The translations under genes and the position numbers were made by a program. DNA of 64,000 nucleotides from PALSA-243 sp036268375 (GTDB lineage: Bacteria > Acidobacteriota > Terriglobia > Bryobacterales > Bryobacteraceae): assembly GCA_036268375.1 (NCBI GenBank), contig DATAUH010000080.1, positions 5,074 to 69,073 on the forward strand, written 5' to 3'. Each line of letters starts with the position of its first letter. The first letter of the stretch is position 1. The notes below the pieces were generated by a model. It did not search any database. It was not told the DNA's origin and saw nothing but the letters and a program-made list of their open reading frames with translations. Shown piece after piece: positions 1-8,647 of this stretch.

Positions 1-717
1 GAAGAAGATCATGGAGAAGTAAAAGATAACGTCCTTGATGCTCAACAGACCTTTGGAGAAATTATCCAGGTGGGTCACGATGGACAGATAGCCGACGACT
101 TGGGAAACTACGCCGTTATCGAAGGCTGTGAACCAGTTGAGTAAGTAAAGCAACAGGCACACAAAGAAAGTTACGCCTCCGGCGATAATCTGGTTGCGCG
201 TGGTGGTGGAGATGAACTCACCGATGGCGAGCAGACAGCCGCCCTGCAGGATCAGGCCAAGATAGGCAACGAGGACCGGCTGCAGATCGGGTTTCCCCCA
301 CAGGAACAGAATGGCGATATTGATCAGCGACATTCCAAGGATGCAGAGAAACAACAACATCGCGCCCAGCCATTTACCGAGTATGATCTCGTTGTCCTTG
401 ACGGGAGAAGTGAGGAGTAATTCGATGGTTCCAGTGCGCTTCTCCTCGGCGATCAGGCGCATCGTGATCATAGGCACGAGGAAGAGCGTGATCGTTCCGG
501 CAAAGCCAAGCAGCGGGCGAATGATGGAATCATTGACATTCATGGGCTGCTGCTGGCCCATCATCTGAGACTGCATGCTGAGGCGGATCATGTCGCGCGT
601 CGCGACATAAAAAGTAAATCCGAAGATCAAACCGAAGGCGGCCATCAACAAGTAAGCGATGGGCGACGCGAAGTAACTCTTGAGTTCCTTGCCGGCGATG
701 AGAAAGATGTTTTTCAT
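1..717 (-). CDS. ABC-2 type transporter permease (gliding-type/GldF-like), 3' end cut by window
   Basis: Starting at an ATG (positions 715-717 on the minus strand), 239 codons stay open to base 1, so the C-terminus lies outside the window. The protein begins MKNIFLIAGKELKSYFASPI, typical of ABC-2 permeases that start with a cytoplasmic KEL(K/R)SYF segment. Hydrophobic helices follow: AYLLMAAFGLIFGFTFYV, then ITLFLVPMITMRLIAEEKR, with the family-typical EEKRTGTIELLLTSPV motif (around residues 90-105), then more helices. Its start lies 9 nt after the stop of the ATP-binding gene at 727-1737, so the two form one operon and presumably one exporter. The substrate cannot be told from sequence; the set-up resembles the GldA/GldF pair, but such pairs also occur in non-gliding bacteria. 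Confidence 0.85.
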   Translation of the reverse strand, partial: MKNIFLIAGKELKSYFASPIAYLLMAAFGLIFGFTFYVATRDMIRLSMQSQMMGQQQPMNVNDSIIRPLLGFAGTITLFLVPMITMRLIAEEKRTGTIELLLTSPVKDNEIILGKWLGAMLLFLCILGMSLINIAILFLWGKPDLQPVLVAYLGLILQGGCLLAIGEFISTTTRNQIIAGGVTFFVCLLLYLLNWFTAFDNGVVSQVVGYLSIVTHLDNFSKGLLSIKDVIFYFSMIFF

Positions 718-726
718 GCTTGTCTC

Positions 727-1737
727 TTATTGTGGTTGGACCTCGGCTGGCGTTTCCGGTTCGGCCGGAGCTGCCGGCAGAGCCGACTTCTGTTCAGACG
801 CAGTCAACTGTAGGAAAATATCTTCGAGGCTGGAGCCGACGGACGCCAATTCGCTGAGATTCCATCCGGCGTTGACTACGGCGCGAGCGAGGTCGGCGCG
901 AATCTGGCGGCCTTGCAGGCTCTCGATTTCGAAACGGAGGCGGCCGTCTTTGGGCTCTTTGGCGAGGACGCGGCTGACGCCCGAGATCTGCTCCAGACGC
1001 TGCTGAGCTTCGGAAACGGTGGGGTTCCCGGCGCCGGATTCGATTTCAACAGCGATGGCTTCGGAGCCCCGCATGCGGTTGGTGAGGTTGGCGACCGTAT
1101 CCATTGCCACCACGCGGCCCTGCGTGATGATGATGACGCGCTCGCAAGACTGCTCCACTTCCGGCAGGATGTGGGTGCTGAGGATGATGGTGTGATCGCC
1201 GGCCAGTGAACGCAGCAGATCACGAATTTCGATGATCTGTTTTGGGTCCAGTCCAGAGGTGGGTTCGTCGAGGATAAGCACGTCCGGGTTGTGAATGATG
1301 GCTTGGGCTAAGCCGACGCGCTGCCGATAGCCTTTCGAAAGCTTGCCAATCAGCTTTTCGCGCACATCGCCGAGAGCGCATTTGGCGACCGAATCGTCGA
1401 CGCGGCGCTTGATGTCTGCGTTCGAGATCCCTTTGAGGCGGCCGACGAAGTCGAGGTATTCGTCCACGGCCATTTCGGGATACACTGGCGGCGTTTCCGG
1501 CAGGTAGCCGATGCGGCGCTTGACCTCCATGGGGTGCTCCACAACGTCGAAACCGGCGACGTTGGCTTTGCCTTCGGAGGGGGGAAGGAAGCAGGTGAGC
1601 ATGCGCATTGTGGTGGTTTTTCCGGCGCCGTTGGGACCGAGAAAGCCCACGATCTGGCCCTTTTCCACCTCGAAAGAGATGTTATCCACCGCGACCGTGC
1701 GCGCGTATCGCTTGGTGAGACCTTCGACTTTAATCAT
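727..1737 (-). CDS. ABC transporter ATP-binding protein (ABC-2/GldA-like)
   Basis: A 336-residue ATPase partner of the permease at 1-717. Walker A GPNGAGKTT is at residues 34-42, the signature is LSKGYRQR, Walker B is VLILDEPTSGLD, and an H-loop STH follows. The last 100 residues after the ATPase core form the accessory domain seen in GldA/DrrA-type exporters, ending in a Pro/Ala/Glu-rich tail. The ATG at 1737 gives the normal MIKVEGLTKRY start of the family; an upstream in-frame TTG would add 17 residues that look non-coding. It hydrolyses ATP at the inner membrane to drive export of an unidentified substrate. Confidence 0.9.
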   Translation of the reverse strand: MIKVEGLTKRYARTVAVDNISFEVEKGQIVGFLGPNGAGKTTTMRMLTCFLPPSEGKANVAGFDVVEHPMEVKRRIGYLPETPPVYPEMAVDEYLDFVGRLKGISNADIKRRVDDSVAKCALGDVREKLIGKLSKGYRQRVGLAQAIIHNPDVLILDEPTSGLDPKQIIEIRDLLRSLAGDHTIILSTHILPEVEQSCERVIIITQGRVVAMDTVANLTNRMRGSEAIAVEIESGAGNPTVSEAQQRLEQISGVSRVLAKEPKDGRLRFEIESLQGRQIRADLARAVVNAGWNLSELASVGSSLEDIFLQLTASEQKSALPAAPAEPETPAEVQPQ

Positions 1738-2199
1738 ATTGAGTACCAGACGTGAAAGACCCTGACTGGTTGTTGCATGGTAACGCAACCGGAGGCGCCC
1801 GAAGGCATCCGGCGGTAAAAAATGTCTGAAATTTCATCATAAGGACGCGCGGCAAGTCTTGTCAAATCAGCGACGGTAAGAATTTGTAAGATGCACAGCC
1901 ATTTGCGATACCGCCGACGTGCGGTTTTTCCTTCGGCGTGGAGAGCAAGCCTGTGTAACCGGGCCTTCGGGCGGGGTGGCTAGAGCCTGATGTTTCGCGA
2001 ATTTGTGAGTTGTGCCCGACTTATCCCCGTTGCATTAAGGCTCCAGTACGCGTGGGCTTTTCCGACGTCACATCATGGGCCAGTGTCCATAAACCGGAGC
2101 CGATGTAACCGCCGCTTACGAGGCGGGCCGGACCAAGCGGCGCTGGATTCGCGTGCGAGGCTCTCGTTTCCACCGCTACGTTATCCTCGTATTCTGTCC
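1738..2199. other. Divergent intergenic region with possible structured leader
   Basis: This 462-bp gap separates the minus-strand ABC exporter from the plus-strand sugar importer. No gene with a good start and coding bias is visible. It holds a short hairpin followed by a T-run (1910-1929), a CCGGGCCTTCGGG-like stem near 1959-1975, and an 8-bp inverted repeat at 2110-2117/2135-2142 (CGCCGCTT and its complement) about 57 nt before the importer start. The frame of the importer ATPase stays open back to 1990, but that extension is Arg/Pro-rich and lacks ABC homology, so I treat it as leader. I recognise no known riboswitch or tRNA here. Confidence 0.5.
1910..1929 (+). terminator. Weak hairpin plus T-run, possible terminator or attenuator
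   Basis: ACCGC (1910-1914) pairs with GCGGT (1921-1925) around a 6-nt loop, and T1925-T1929 follow. A 5-bp stem is short for intrinsic termination and no gene ends just upstream on the plus strand, so attenuation in the importer leader is as likely as termination. Confidence 0.25.
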
Positions 2200-3696
2200 A
2201 TGCCGCTGCTGGAAGCTGTTGGCATTTCGAAATCCTACTCCGGAGTGCGCGCGCTGAAGAGCGTTTCGTTTGAGCTGTGCGCGGGCGAAGTGCATGCGCT
2301 GGTAGGAGAGAATGGCGCGGGCAAATCGACGCTGATCAAAGTTGTGACGGGCGCGGTGCAACACGACGCGGGGTTGCTACGCATCGAAGGACGTGTGGTA
2401 GAGAACCACAACCCGGTACAGGCGCGTGCGCTGGGAGTCGCGGTGGTGTATCAGCAGCCAGCGCTGTTTCCGGATTTGACGGTGGCGGAGAATATCGCAC
2501 TGGCGCTGGAATCGGGCGGAGCGTGGAGGCGCATTGATTGGAAGGCGCGGGCGCGCGTAACCCGCGAGGTGTTGGCGCGAGCTGGGGCGGAGATTTCGCC
2601 GGAGGCGCGGGTGTCGACGCTCAGCATGCCGGAGCAGCAGATTGTCGAAATCGCAAAAGCCATCGGCGCGAAATCGAAGATTTTGATTCTGGATGAGCCG
2701 ACGGCTTCGCTGACGGAACGCGAGGTGGAGCGGCTGTTTCAGGTGATCGCGACGCTGCGGGCGGAGGGCGTGGGAATTGTGTATATCTCGCACCGGTTGG
2801 AAGAAGTAGCGGCGATTGCGGACCGCGTGACGGTGCTGCGGGATGGCGAAACGATCGCGACGTGTCAGGCGAAGGGGCTCTCGCGCGCGGAACTGATCCG
2901 CATGATGGTGGGGCGTGAGATCGAGGCGATTTTTCCGAAGCGCGAAGTGCCAATCGGGGATGTCGCGCTCGAAGTCCGCGGTCTGACGTCTCGCGCAGCG
3001 GGTATTCGAGGCGTATCGTTCAAGGTGCGGGCGGGCGAGATTCTGGGGCTTGCCGGGTTGGTGGGGTCGGGCCGCACGGAATTGGCGGAGACGATCTTTG
3101 GACTGAACGAAGCGGACGCGGGCGAGATTGTATTGAGCGGAAATACGGTGAGGATTGGTTCGCCGGCGGATGCGATTCGGCACAAGATCGGCTATGTGCC
3201 CGAGGATCGGCGGCAGCACGGCGTCGTGATGTCGATGGCCATTGCGGCTAACGTGAGCCTGGCGAATTTAGACAGCGTGAGCCGCCGCGGGCTGATCGAT
3301 GGAGCCGTGGAAAACCAACTCGCGCGCAAGTATGTGGACCGCCTGAGCGTAAAGACGCCTTCCATTTTTGCCGAAACCGGCTCGCTTTCGGGGGGCAATC
3401 AGCAGAAAGTAGCGCTGGCTCGGTGGCTGGCGATTGAACCGCGCGTATTGATTCTGGATGAGCCGACACAGGGCGTGGATGTTGGCTCGAAATCGGAGAT
3501 TCACCGGTTGATTGTCGATCTGGCCGAGCAGGGTGTGGCGATTGTGATGATCTCGTCGGAGATGCCGGAGATTCTGGGGATGAGCGACCGCATTGCGGTG
3601 ATGCATGCGGGCCGCATTGCGGGAGTGCTGGGGCGCGGGGAGGCGACGCAGGAGAAGTTACTGGCTTTGGCGTTGGGCCACGGAGCAAGCAACTGA
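2200..3696 (+). CDS. Sugar ABC importer, duplicated ATP-binding subunit (RbsA/MglA type)
   Basis: A 498-residue CUT2-family ATPase with two nucleotide-binding halves. The first half has Walker A GENGAGKST, signature LSMPEQQ and Walker B ILILDEPTASL. The second has the degenerate P-loop LVGSGRTEL usual in this family, signature LSGGNQQ and Walker B VLILDEPTQGVD. I chose the ATG at 2200 because MPLLEAVGISKSYSGVRAL is the normal family N-terminus; an upstream in-frame start at 1990 would add 70 non-homologous residues. The stop overlaps the next start (TGATG at 3694-3698), so the three importer genes are translationally coupled. It powers uptake of a pentose- or deoxyhexose-like sugar; the exact sugar is not shown. 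Confidence 0.93.
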   Translation: MPLLEAVGISKSYSGVRALKSVSFELCAGEVHALVGENGAGKSTLIKVVTGAVQHDAGLLRIEGRVVENHNPVQARALGVAVVYQQPALFPDLTVAENIALALESGGAWRRIDWKARARVTREVLARAGAEISPEARVSTLSMPEQQIVEIAKAIGAKSKILILDEPTASLTEREVERLFQVIATLRAEGVGIVYISHRLEEVAAIADRVTVLRDGETIATCQAKGLSRAELIRMMVGREIEAIFPKREVPIGDVALEVRGLTSRAAGIRGVSFKVRAGEILGLAGLVGSGRTELAETIFGLNEADAGEIVLSGNTVRIGSPADAIRHKIGYVPEDRRQHGVVMSMAIAANVSLANLDSVSRRGLIDGAVENQLARKYVDRLSVKTPSIFAETGSLSGGNQQKVALARWLAIEPRVLILDEPTQGVDVGSKSEIHRLIVDLAEQGVAIVMISSEMPEILGMSDRIAVMHAGRIAGVLGRGEATQEKLLALALGHGASN

Positions 3697-4658
3697 TGCT
3701 GCGCAACCGGCAGCGCGAATTTTCAATCGTGATTGCGATCCTGGCGATAGCGGCGGTGCTGGCTCTGCTGGCGCCTGCGTTTTTTTCGGTTGCGAACTTG
3801 CGCGATCTGGTGCTGGCGAACGTTCCCGTGATGATGGTGGCCGTGGGCATGGCGCTGATCGTGCTGACGGCGGAGATCGATATCTCGGTGGGTTCGCAAT
3901 TTGCGATCGCGAGCGTAGCGGCGGGCGCGTTTGCGCTGATGGGCCTGCCAACCGTGGCGGCGGTTGGGCTGGCTACGCTGGCGGGAGCGGTGATGGGCGC
4001 CATCAACGGCGTTTGTGTTGCGTGGGTGCGGATTCCTTCGATCGTGATGACTTTGGCGGCGATGGTGGGGCTGCGCGACGGACTGCGCTGGGTGACGCAA
4101 GGAGCCTGGGTGCAAGGCTTGCCGGCGGGCTTCCACTGGTTTGGCATGTCGCAGGCGGCGAGCGACGCGGTGCTGATCGCGTGCGCGGTGATGATCGCGG
4201 TGGCGGCGGGGTGGGCGCTGGGTTATTTGGGAGCGGGGCGGGCGGTGTATGCGACTGGCTCCGACGCGAACGCGGCGCGGTTGACGGGAATCGACCCGCA
4301 ACTTGTCGTTTGGACTGTGTTCACGATCACCGGCGCGTTGACGGGTTTGGCCGCAGGTTTAAACGCGGTGCGATTCGAGCAGATCCCGAGCAACGCGGGT
4401 CTCGGCCTGGAATTGAAAGTGATTGCCGCCGTAGTTGTAGGCGGTGTTGCCATTACCGGCGGGCGCGGAACGATTTTGGGCGCGGTGTTGGGGGTCGTGC
4501 TGCTCGGTCTGATCGGGCCGGCACTGACGTTTCTCGGATTCAGCGCATATTGGGAACGCGCGATTGAAGGTGGCATCATACTGGCCGCGGTGTCGATGGA
4601 CGCATTAAGTGCGCGATGGAGGCGGAATGCAGATCTCGTTGCCGCTCACCACGCATAG
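3696..4658 (+). CDS. Sugar ABC importer permease (RbsC type)
   Basis: This 320-residue, highly hydrophobic protein carries the RbsC-family signatures ALIVLTAEIDISVGS (around residues 50-64), which lines the membrane path, and the C-terminal AVVVGGVAITGGRGTILGAVLG block. It starts inside the stop of the ATPase gene and ends within the start region of the fused permease/binding protein. With that second permease domain it probably forms a heterodimeric channel, as in rhamnose-type and autoinducer-type CUT2 systems that carry two different permeases. Confidence 0.92.
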   Translation: MLRNRQREFSIVIAILAIAAVLALLAPAFFSVANLRDLVLANVPVMMVAVGMALIVLTAEIDISVGSQFAIASVAAGAFALMGLPTVAAVGLATLAGAVMGAINGVCVAWVRIPSIVMTLAAMVGLRDGLRWVTQGAWVQGLPAGFHWFGMSQAASDAVLIACAVMIAVAAGWALGYLGAGRAVYATGSDANAARLTGIDPQLVVWTVFTITGALTGLAAGLNAVRFEQIPSNAGLGLELKVIAAVVVGGVAITGGRGTILGAVLGVVLLGLIGPALTFLGFSAYWERAIEGGIILAAVSMDALSARWRRNADLVAAHHA

Positions 4659-6684
4659 GACCCTGCGGGAGCGTTGGTTCCCGAATGGCGAGTGGGCGCT
4701 GGCGCTGGTGCTGGCGTTCGAAATCGCGATTTTCAGCGCGATTGGCGAGAATTTTTTCTCGGCGGAAAATTTTTTCGAAATCATACGCCTGAGTGTGGAA
4801 TTGGGCCTGCTTTCGCTGGCGATGACGCCGATTGTGATCACCGGCGGCATCGATCTGTCGGTGGGGTCGATGATGGCTTTGGCGGCTGTAGTGTTTGGCG
4901 CGGCGTGGTCGAACCTGGGACTGCCGATTGTAGTGGCGGCGCTACTGGCGTTGTTGACGGGATGCTTGGGCGGCGCGTTGAATGCACTGCTGATCACGCG
5001 GCTGGATATTCCACCGCTGATCGTTACGTTGGGATCGTTTTCGCTCTTTCGTGGTATTGCGGAGGGTATGACGCACGGTGCTGTGAACTACTCCGGCTTC
5101 CCCTCCAGCTTTCTTTGGCTGGGGCAAGGGTATCTGGCGGGCGTGGCGCCGGTGCAATTTCCGATCTTTCTGATCGCGGTGGCCGCGTATGCGGTGTTGC
5201 TGCACCGTTCCGCGATTGGGCGCACGTTGTACGCGATCGGGTTCAACGCCGCGGGCGCGCGCTATGCGGGAATTGATGTAAAGCGTCGCGTGGCGATGGT
5301 TTACTTCCTCTCGGGGTTGGTGGCGAGCCTGGCGGCGATCATTTACGTTGCGCACCTGGGGCAGGCGAAATCGGACGCGGGATCGGGATATGAGCTGGCG
5401 GCGATTACGGCGGTCGTTCTGGGCGGAACCTCCGTGTTCGGCGGCCGGGGAACGATTTGGGGCACGATTTTCGGGCTGTTCTCGATTTCGATTTTGCAAA
5501 ACGGACTGCGTTTGGCGGCTCTGCCGTCAGAGATGAGCGGCGTCCTGACGGGCATCGTTTTGATAGGTACAATCGCGCTGGGCAGACTGCGCGGGCGGCC
5601 CAAAACGGAAGCCGCTATTATCGATGAAGCCGATTCGATGAAGAACTCTCAACTGGCAGTGTTGTGCGGCGTGGTCCTGGCGGGATCGCTGATTGTGGCG
5701 GCAACGAACGTGTGGCTGGTGCGGTCGTTGAAGCCCGTGGGAGAAGGATCGGTTGCTGTGGGAGCGCCGGGCACGGGGCATCGGCCGGTAATTGCCGTGA
5801 TGCCGAAAGCCAAGGGCGACCCCTACTTTGTGAGCTGCCGCGTGGGAGCCGAAGAGGCTGCCAAGGAACTCGGTATCGATCTGATTTGGGACGGGCCAAC
5901 CGGCCTCGATGCGGCGAAGCAGAACGAGGTGATCGAAAGCTGGATCACGCGGCGCGTGGACGCGATCGCGGTGAGCGTTGAAAACGCCGCGGGTATATCG
6001 ACTGTCCTGCGTAAGGCACGGCAGCGCGGAATCAAAGTGGTGACATGGGATGCGGACGCAGAAACGGACGCGCGCGACTTCTTTATCAACCAGGCGACGC
6101 CCGAAGGCATAGGCGATACGCTGACGGATGAGGCCGCGCGGTTGATGGGCGGCAAGGGCGATTTCGCGATCGTGACCGGAGCATTGAGCGCGGCGAATCA
6201 GAACCTGTGGATAGACGCCATCCGTAAACGCATTGCGGAGAAATATCCGAACTTGAAGTTGCTTACGATTCGGCCGAGCGACGATGATCGCGATAAGGCC
6301 TTTTCGGAAACGCAGGTGATCTTGAAGGCCTTTCCCACAGCGAAATTGATCATGTCGATCGCGGCGCCAGCGGTTCCGGGCTCTGCGGAGGCGGTACAGC
6401 AAGCAGGCCGCAAGGACGTCTTCGTGATTGGCCTTTCGCTGCCGAACCTCTGCAAGAAGTATGTCCACGACGGCGTCGTGCAAGCCGTGGTGCTGTGGAA
6501 TACGCGCGATCTTGGGTACCTGACGGTTTACACTTCGACGCTACTGGCACAGAACAAAGTGCCGCCCGGCGTCACAAGCTTGCAAGCAGGGCGACTGGGG
6601 ACGATCGAGATCAAGGGCAGCGAAGTGATTTTGGGCAAACCCGTGATCTTCAACAAAGCCAACATCGATCAGTTCAATTTCTAA
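4627..6684 (+). CDS. Fused sugar ABC permease and periplasmic substrate-binding protein
   Basis: One 685-residue frame joins two usually separate subunits. Residues 1 to about 325 are an RbsC-type permease with the ITGGIDLSVGSMMAL motif and GGTSVFGGRGTIWG block. After a polar linker, a new hydrophobic segment starts at Met338 (position 5638: MKNSQLAVLCGVVLAGSLIV), followed by a RbsB/RhaS-like binding domain (IAVMPKAKGDPYFVSCRVGAEEAA to the end, FNKANIDQFNF). The extra helix would place the binding domain in the periplasm, tethered to the channel. GGAGG at 4618-4622 supports the ATG at 4627 over the GTG at 4609. No free binding-protein gene is present, which fits the fusion replacing it. The C-terminal wording resembles rhamnose-binding proteins, but the ligand is inferred. 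Confidence 0.9.
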   Translation: MQISLPLTTHRTLRERWFPNGEWALALVLAFEIAIFSAIGENFFSAENFFEIIRLSVELGLLSLAMTPIVITGGIDLSVGSMMALAAVVFGAAWSNLGLPIVVAALLALLTGCLGGALNALLITRLDIPPLIVTLGSFSLFRGIAEGMTHGAVNYSGFPSSFLWLGQGYLAGVAPVQFPIFLIAVAAYAVLLHRSAIGRTLYAIGFNAAGARYAGIDVKRRVAMVYFLSGLVASLAAIIYVAHLGQAKSDAGSGYELAAITAVVLGGTSVFGGRGTIWGTIFGLFSISILQNGLRLAALPSEMSGVLTGIVLIGTIALGRLRGRPKTEAAIIDEADSMKNSQLAVLCGVVLAGSLIVAATNVWLVRSLKPVGEGSVAVGAPGTGHRPVIAVMPKAKGDPYFVSCRVGAEEAAKELGIDLIWDGPTGLDAAKQNEVIESWITRRVDAIAVSVENAAGISTVLRKARQRGIKVVTWDADAETDARDFFINQATPEGIGDTLTDEAARLMGGKGDFAIVTGALSAANQNLWIDAIRKRIAEKYPNLKLLTIRPSDDDRDKAFSETQVILKAFPTAKLIMSIAAPAVPGSAEAVQQAGRKDVFVIGLSLPNLCKKYVHDGVVQAVVLWNTRDLGYLTVYTSTLLAQNKVPPGVTSLQAGRLGTIEIKGSEVILGKPVIFNKANIDQFNF

Positions 6685-6703
6685 GCGTCGCGTGCGCGCC
6701 GTG

Positions 6704-7411
6704 TTACTGCAGCTTTTTGATCCGGATATTTTTCACTTCTACTTTCATCGGCGGGCCTTTGTGCACTTGAATACCGATGAGGCCACTCATCTTGCGGTTG
6801 GCAGTGTCGTCGTCAATCAACATGCTCATCAGGCGACCGTTGAGTGTTTGGGCGAGGGTGTTGCCTCGCGCCATGATGTCGAGCGAATTCCAACCGCCGC
6901 CGTGAATCAGCGCTTTCAGTTCATCGCCTGAGCCGAGTGAGCCCAGCATTCCTGGCTTCTTTCCCGCCCCGATATAGCTGAACTGCCCGCGCATTGCCAG
7001 GAACCCGCGGCCGCGCTCTTCGTAAATTTGGCCGGTGTACTGTTGTTCACCGTCCATGTCCGCCTGATATCCCTTCATGGCCCACTTGATGTCGGGAAGT
7101 TCGATGCTGCGAAATTGAATGCCGCTGTTGAAGCCGGTCAGCTTGAAATCCAGCTTGAGTTCGAAATCGGCAGGTTCGCCGCCGCGCCAGATCAGAAACG
7201 TATTCTGCTGTGGCTGCTTGTCGGTTGTCGTCTGGCCGACCAGGGCGCCATTTTCCACGCGCCAGAATTTGGGATCGCCGTCCCAGCCTTTCATTGTGCC
7301 GTCGAAGATGGATTGATAGCCGGTCTCTTCGAGCGGTCCGACCTGCGGGGCTTGGCCGCGCAGCGAAAAGCAAAGCGCAACCGCGGAGGCTGCGTAGAGG
7401 ATGCGACGCAT
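6704..7411 (-). CDS. Secreted DUF1080 (3-keto-disaccharide hydrolase-like) protein
   Basis: A 235-residue protein with an N-terminal signal peptide (MRRILYAASAVALCFSLRGQ) and the DUF1080 pattern SIFDGTMKGWDGDPKFWRVENGALVG, then ADFELKLDFKLTGFNSGIQFRS and a terminal VHKGPPMKVEVKNIRIKKL. DUF1080 forms a concanavalin-like jelly roll; some members cleave 3-keto-glycosides outside the cytoplasm. A GGGAG ribosome binding site precedes the ATG at 7411. It is convergent with the sugar importer, a plausible functional neighbour, but no catalytic residue assignment is possible from sequence alone. Confidence 0.85.
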   Translation of the reverse strand: MRRILYAASAVALCFSLRGQAPQVGPLEETGYQSIFDGTMKGWDGDPKFWRVENGALVGQTTTDKQPQQNTFLIWRGGEPADFELKLDFKLTGFNSGIQFRSIELPDIKWAMKGYQADMDGEQQYTGQIYEERGRGFLAMRGQFSYIGAGKKPGMLGSLGSGDELKALIHGGGWNSLDIMARGNTLAQTLNGRLMSMLIDDDTANRKMSGLIGIQVHKGPPMKVEVKNIRIKKLQ

Positions 7412-7536
7412 GATGGTGCTCCCTTCATGGCCGGGCGCGGTACGGGTAATGAAATTACGCCGGGCATCGACAATTTATAACAGCGGCCCAGAGGTGTCAA
7501 TCTGCCCGTTTTCGAGGATTTGAACGATTCAATCCT

Positions 7537-8646
7537 ATGAGTGCGCTGGGGTGGGGCAATCATTGGTACGCTGAAGGTTTGAGGGAAAGAATTGCATGCC
7601 TCGCCCTCGTCGCGGCGGGGCTGACAGTCTCATGCGGTCCTTCGCGGGCTCCAGAGATGGCCGTGCATCCTGTAGGCAAGCCTGTCGCGATTCCTGCGCC
7701 GTTGGGACTGCCGCCGGTGCCGATTCCCGCTGATAATCCTCCTACGGCGGAAACTATTGCGCTTGGGCGGCGTCTGTTCTACGACCCGCGGCTTTCCAGC
7801 GACGAAACGCTTTCTTGCGCCAGTTGCCACAATCCGCAACTCGATTTCACGGACGGGCGGCGTGTCGGACAAGGCGTTCGCAGCCAGCAGGGTACGCGCA
7901 ACACTCCCACGATATTGGACGCGGCGTATAACCTGACGCAGTTTTGGGATGGCCGCGCGCCGAACCTGGAAGACCAGTCCGGGGCGCCAATTGCCAATCC
8001 AATTGAGATGGCGCAGACGCATGACGCCTGCGTGATCAAACTGAATCGCGATGCCGCATACAGGCGTGATTTCGCAGCGGCCTTCGGGCCAGGGCCAGTG
8101 ACAATGAAGAAGGCCGAGATGGCGGTGGCCAGCTTTGAGCGCACGCTGGTGAGCGGCAACTCGGCGTTCGATCGCTACCAGTTCAGCGGCGATAAAACGG
8201 CAATGAGTCCGGCGGCGATACGCGGTTTGGCGATCTTCACGGATAAGCAGCGTGGCAACTGCTCAACGTGTCACACGATTGAAAAAACCTACGCGCTGTT
8301 CACTGACGGGAAATTTCATAATCTGGGCGAGGGCATGAACTCGGAGGGTGAGTTGACGGATATGGGCCGCTACACTCAAACCCACGTAGAGGCCGACCGC
8401 GGCGCATTCCGCACTCCCACCCTGCGCAATGTCGCGAAGACTGCGCCGTACATGCACGACGGAAGCAAGAAGACCCTGAAGGAAGTGGTGGATTTCTACG
8501 TGGGCGGCGGCAATTCGAATCCGCAGTTGGACAAAGAGATTAAAGAACTGAAGCTGAGCGGACAGGAGCGCGAAGATCTGGTTGCGTTTTTAGAAGCTTT
8601 GACCTGCGAACCGCCGAAGAACGCTGCTCCTCCCAAGTCGGAATAA
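7537..8646 (+). CDS. Di-heme cytochrome c peroxidase family protein (CcpA/MauG-like), probable lipoprotein
   Basis: The 369-residue protein has two CxxCH heme sites: CASCH at Cys94-His98 and CSTCH at Cys242-His246. FYDPRLS, DGRRVGQG, FWDGRAPNLEDQ and FRTPTLRNVAKTAPYMHDGS are typical of bacterial di-heme peroxidases. The N-terminus ends in LTVSC, a lipobox-like site, so it is probably a periplasm-facing lipoprotein. An in-frame TTG at 7579 would give a tighter signal peptide than the ATG at 7537. The next gene starts 1 nt after the stop. It may reduce peroxide or, like MauG relatives, oxidise another protein; the substrate is unknown. Confidence 0.9.
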   Translation: MSALGWGNHWYAEGLRERIACLALVAAGLTVSCGPSRAPEMAVHPVGKPVAIPAPLGLPPVPIPADNPPTAETIALGRRLFYDPRLSSDETLSCASCHNPQLDFTDGRRVGQGVRSQQGTRNTPTILDAAYNLTQFWDGRAPNLEDQSGAPIANPIEMAQTHDACVIKLNRDAAYRRDFAAAFGPGPVTMKKAEMAVASFERTLVSGNSAFDRYQFSGDKTAMSPAAIRGLAIFTDKQRGNCSTCHTIEKTYALFTDGKFHNLGEGMNSEGELTDMGRYTQTHVEADRGAFRTPTLRNVAKTAPYMHDGSKKTLKEVVDFYVGGGNSNPQLDKEIKELKLSGQEREDLVAFLEALTCEPPKNAAPPKSE

Positions 8647-8647
8647 T

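Noticed and set aside
1990..2199. In-frame N-terminal extension of the sugar ABC ATPase
   Set aside because: The extra 70 residues are Arg/Pro-rich with no homology to ABC ATPases, and the ATG at 2200 gives the usual family start.
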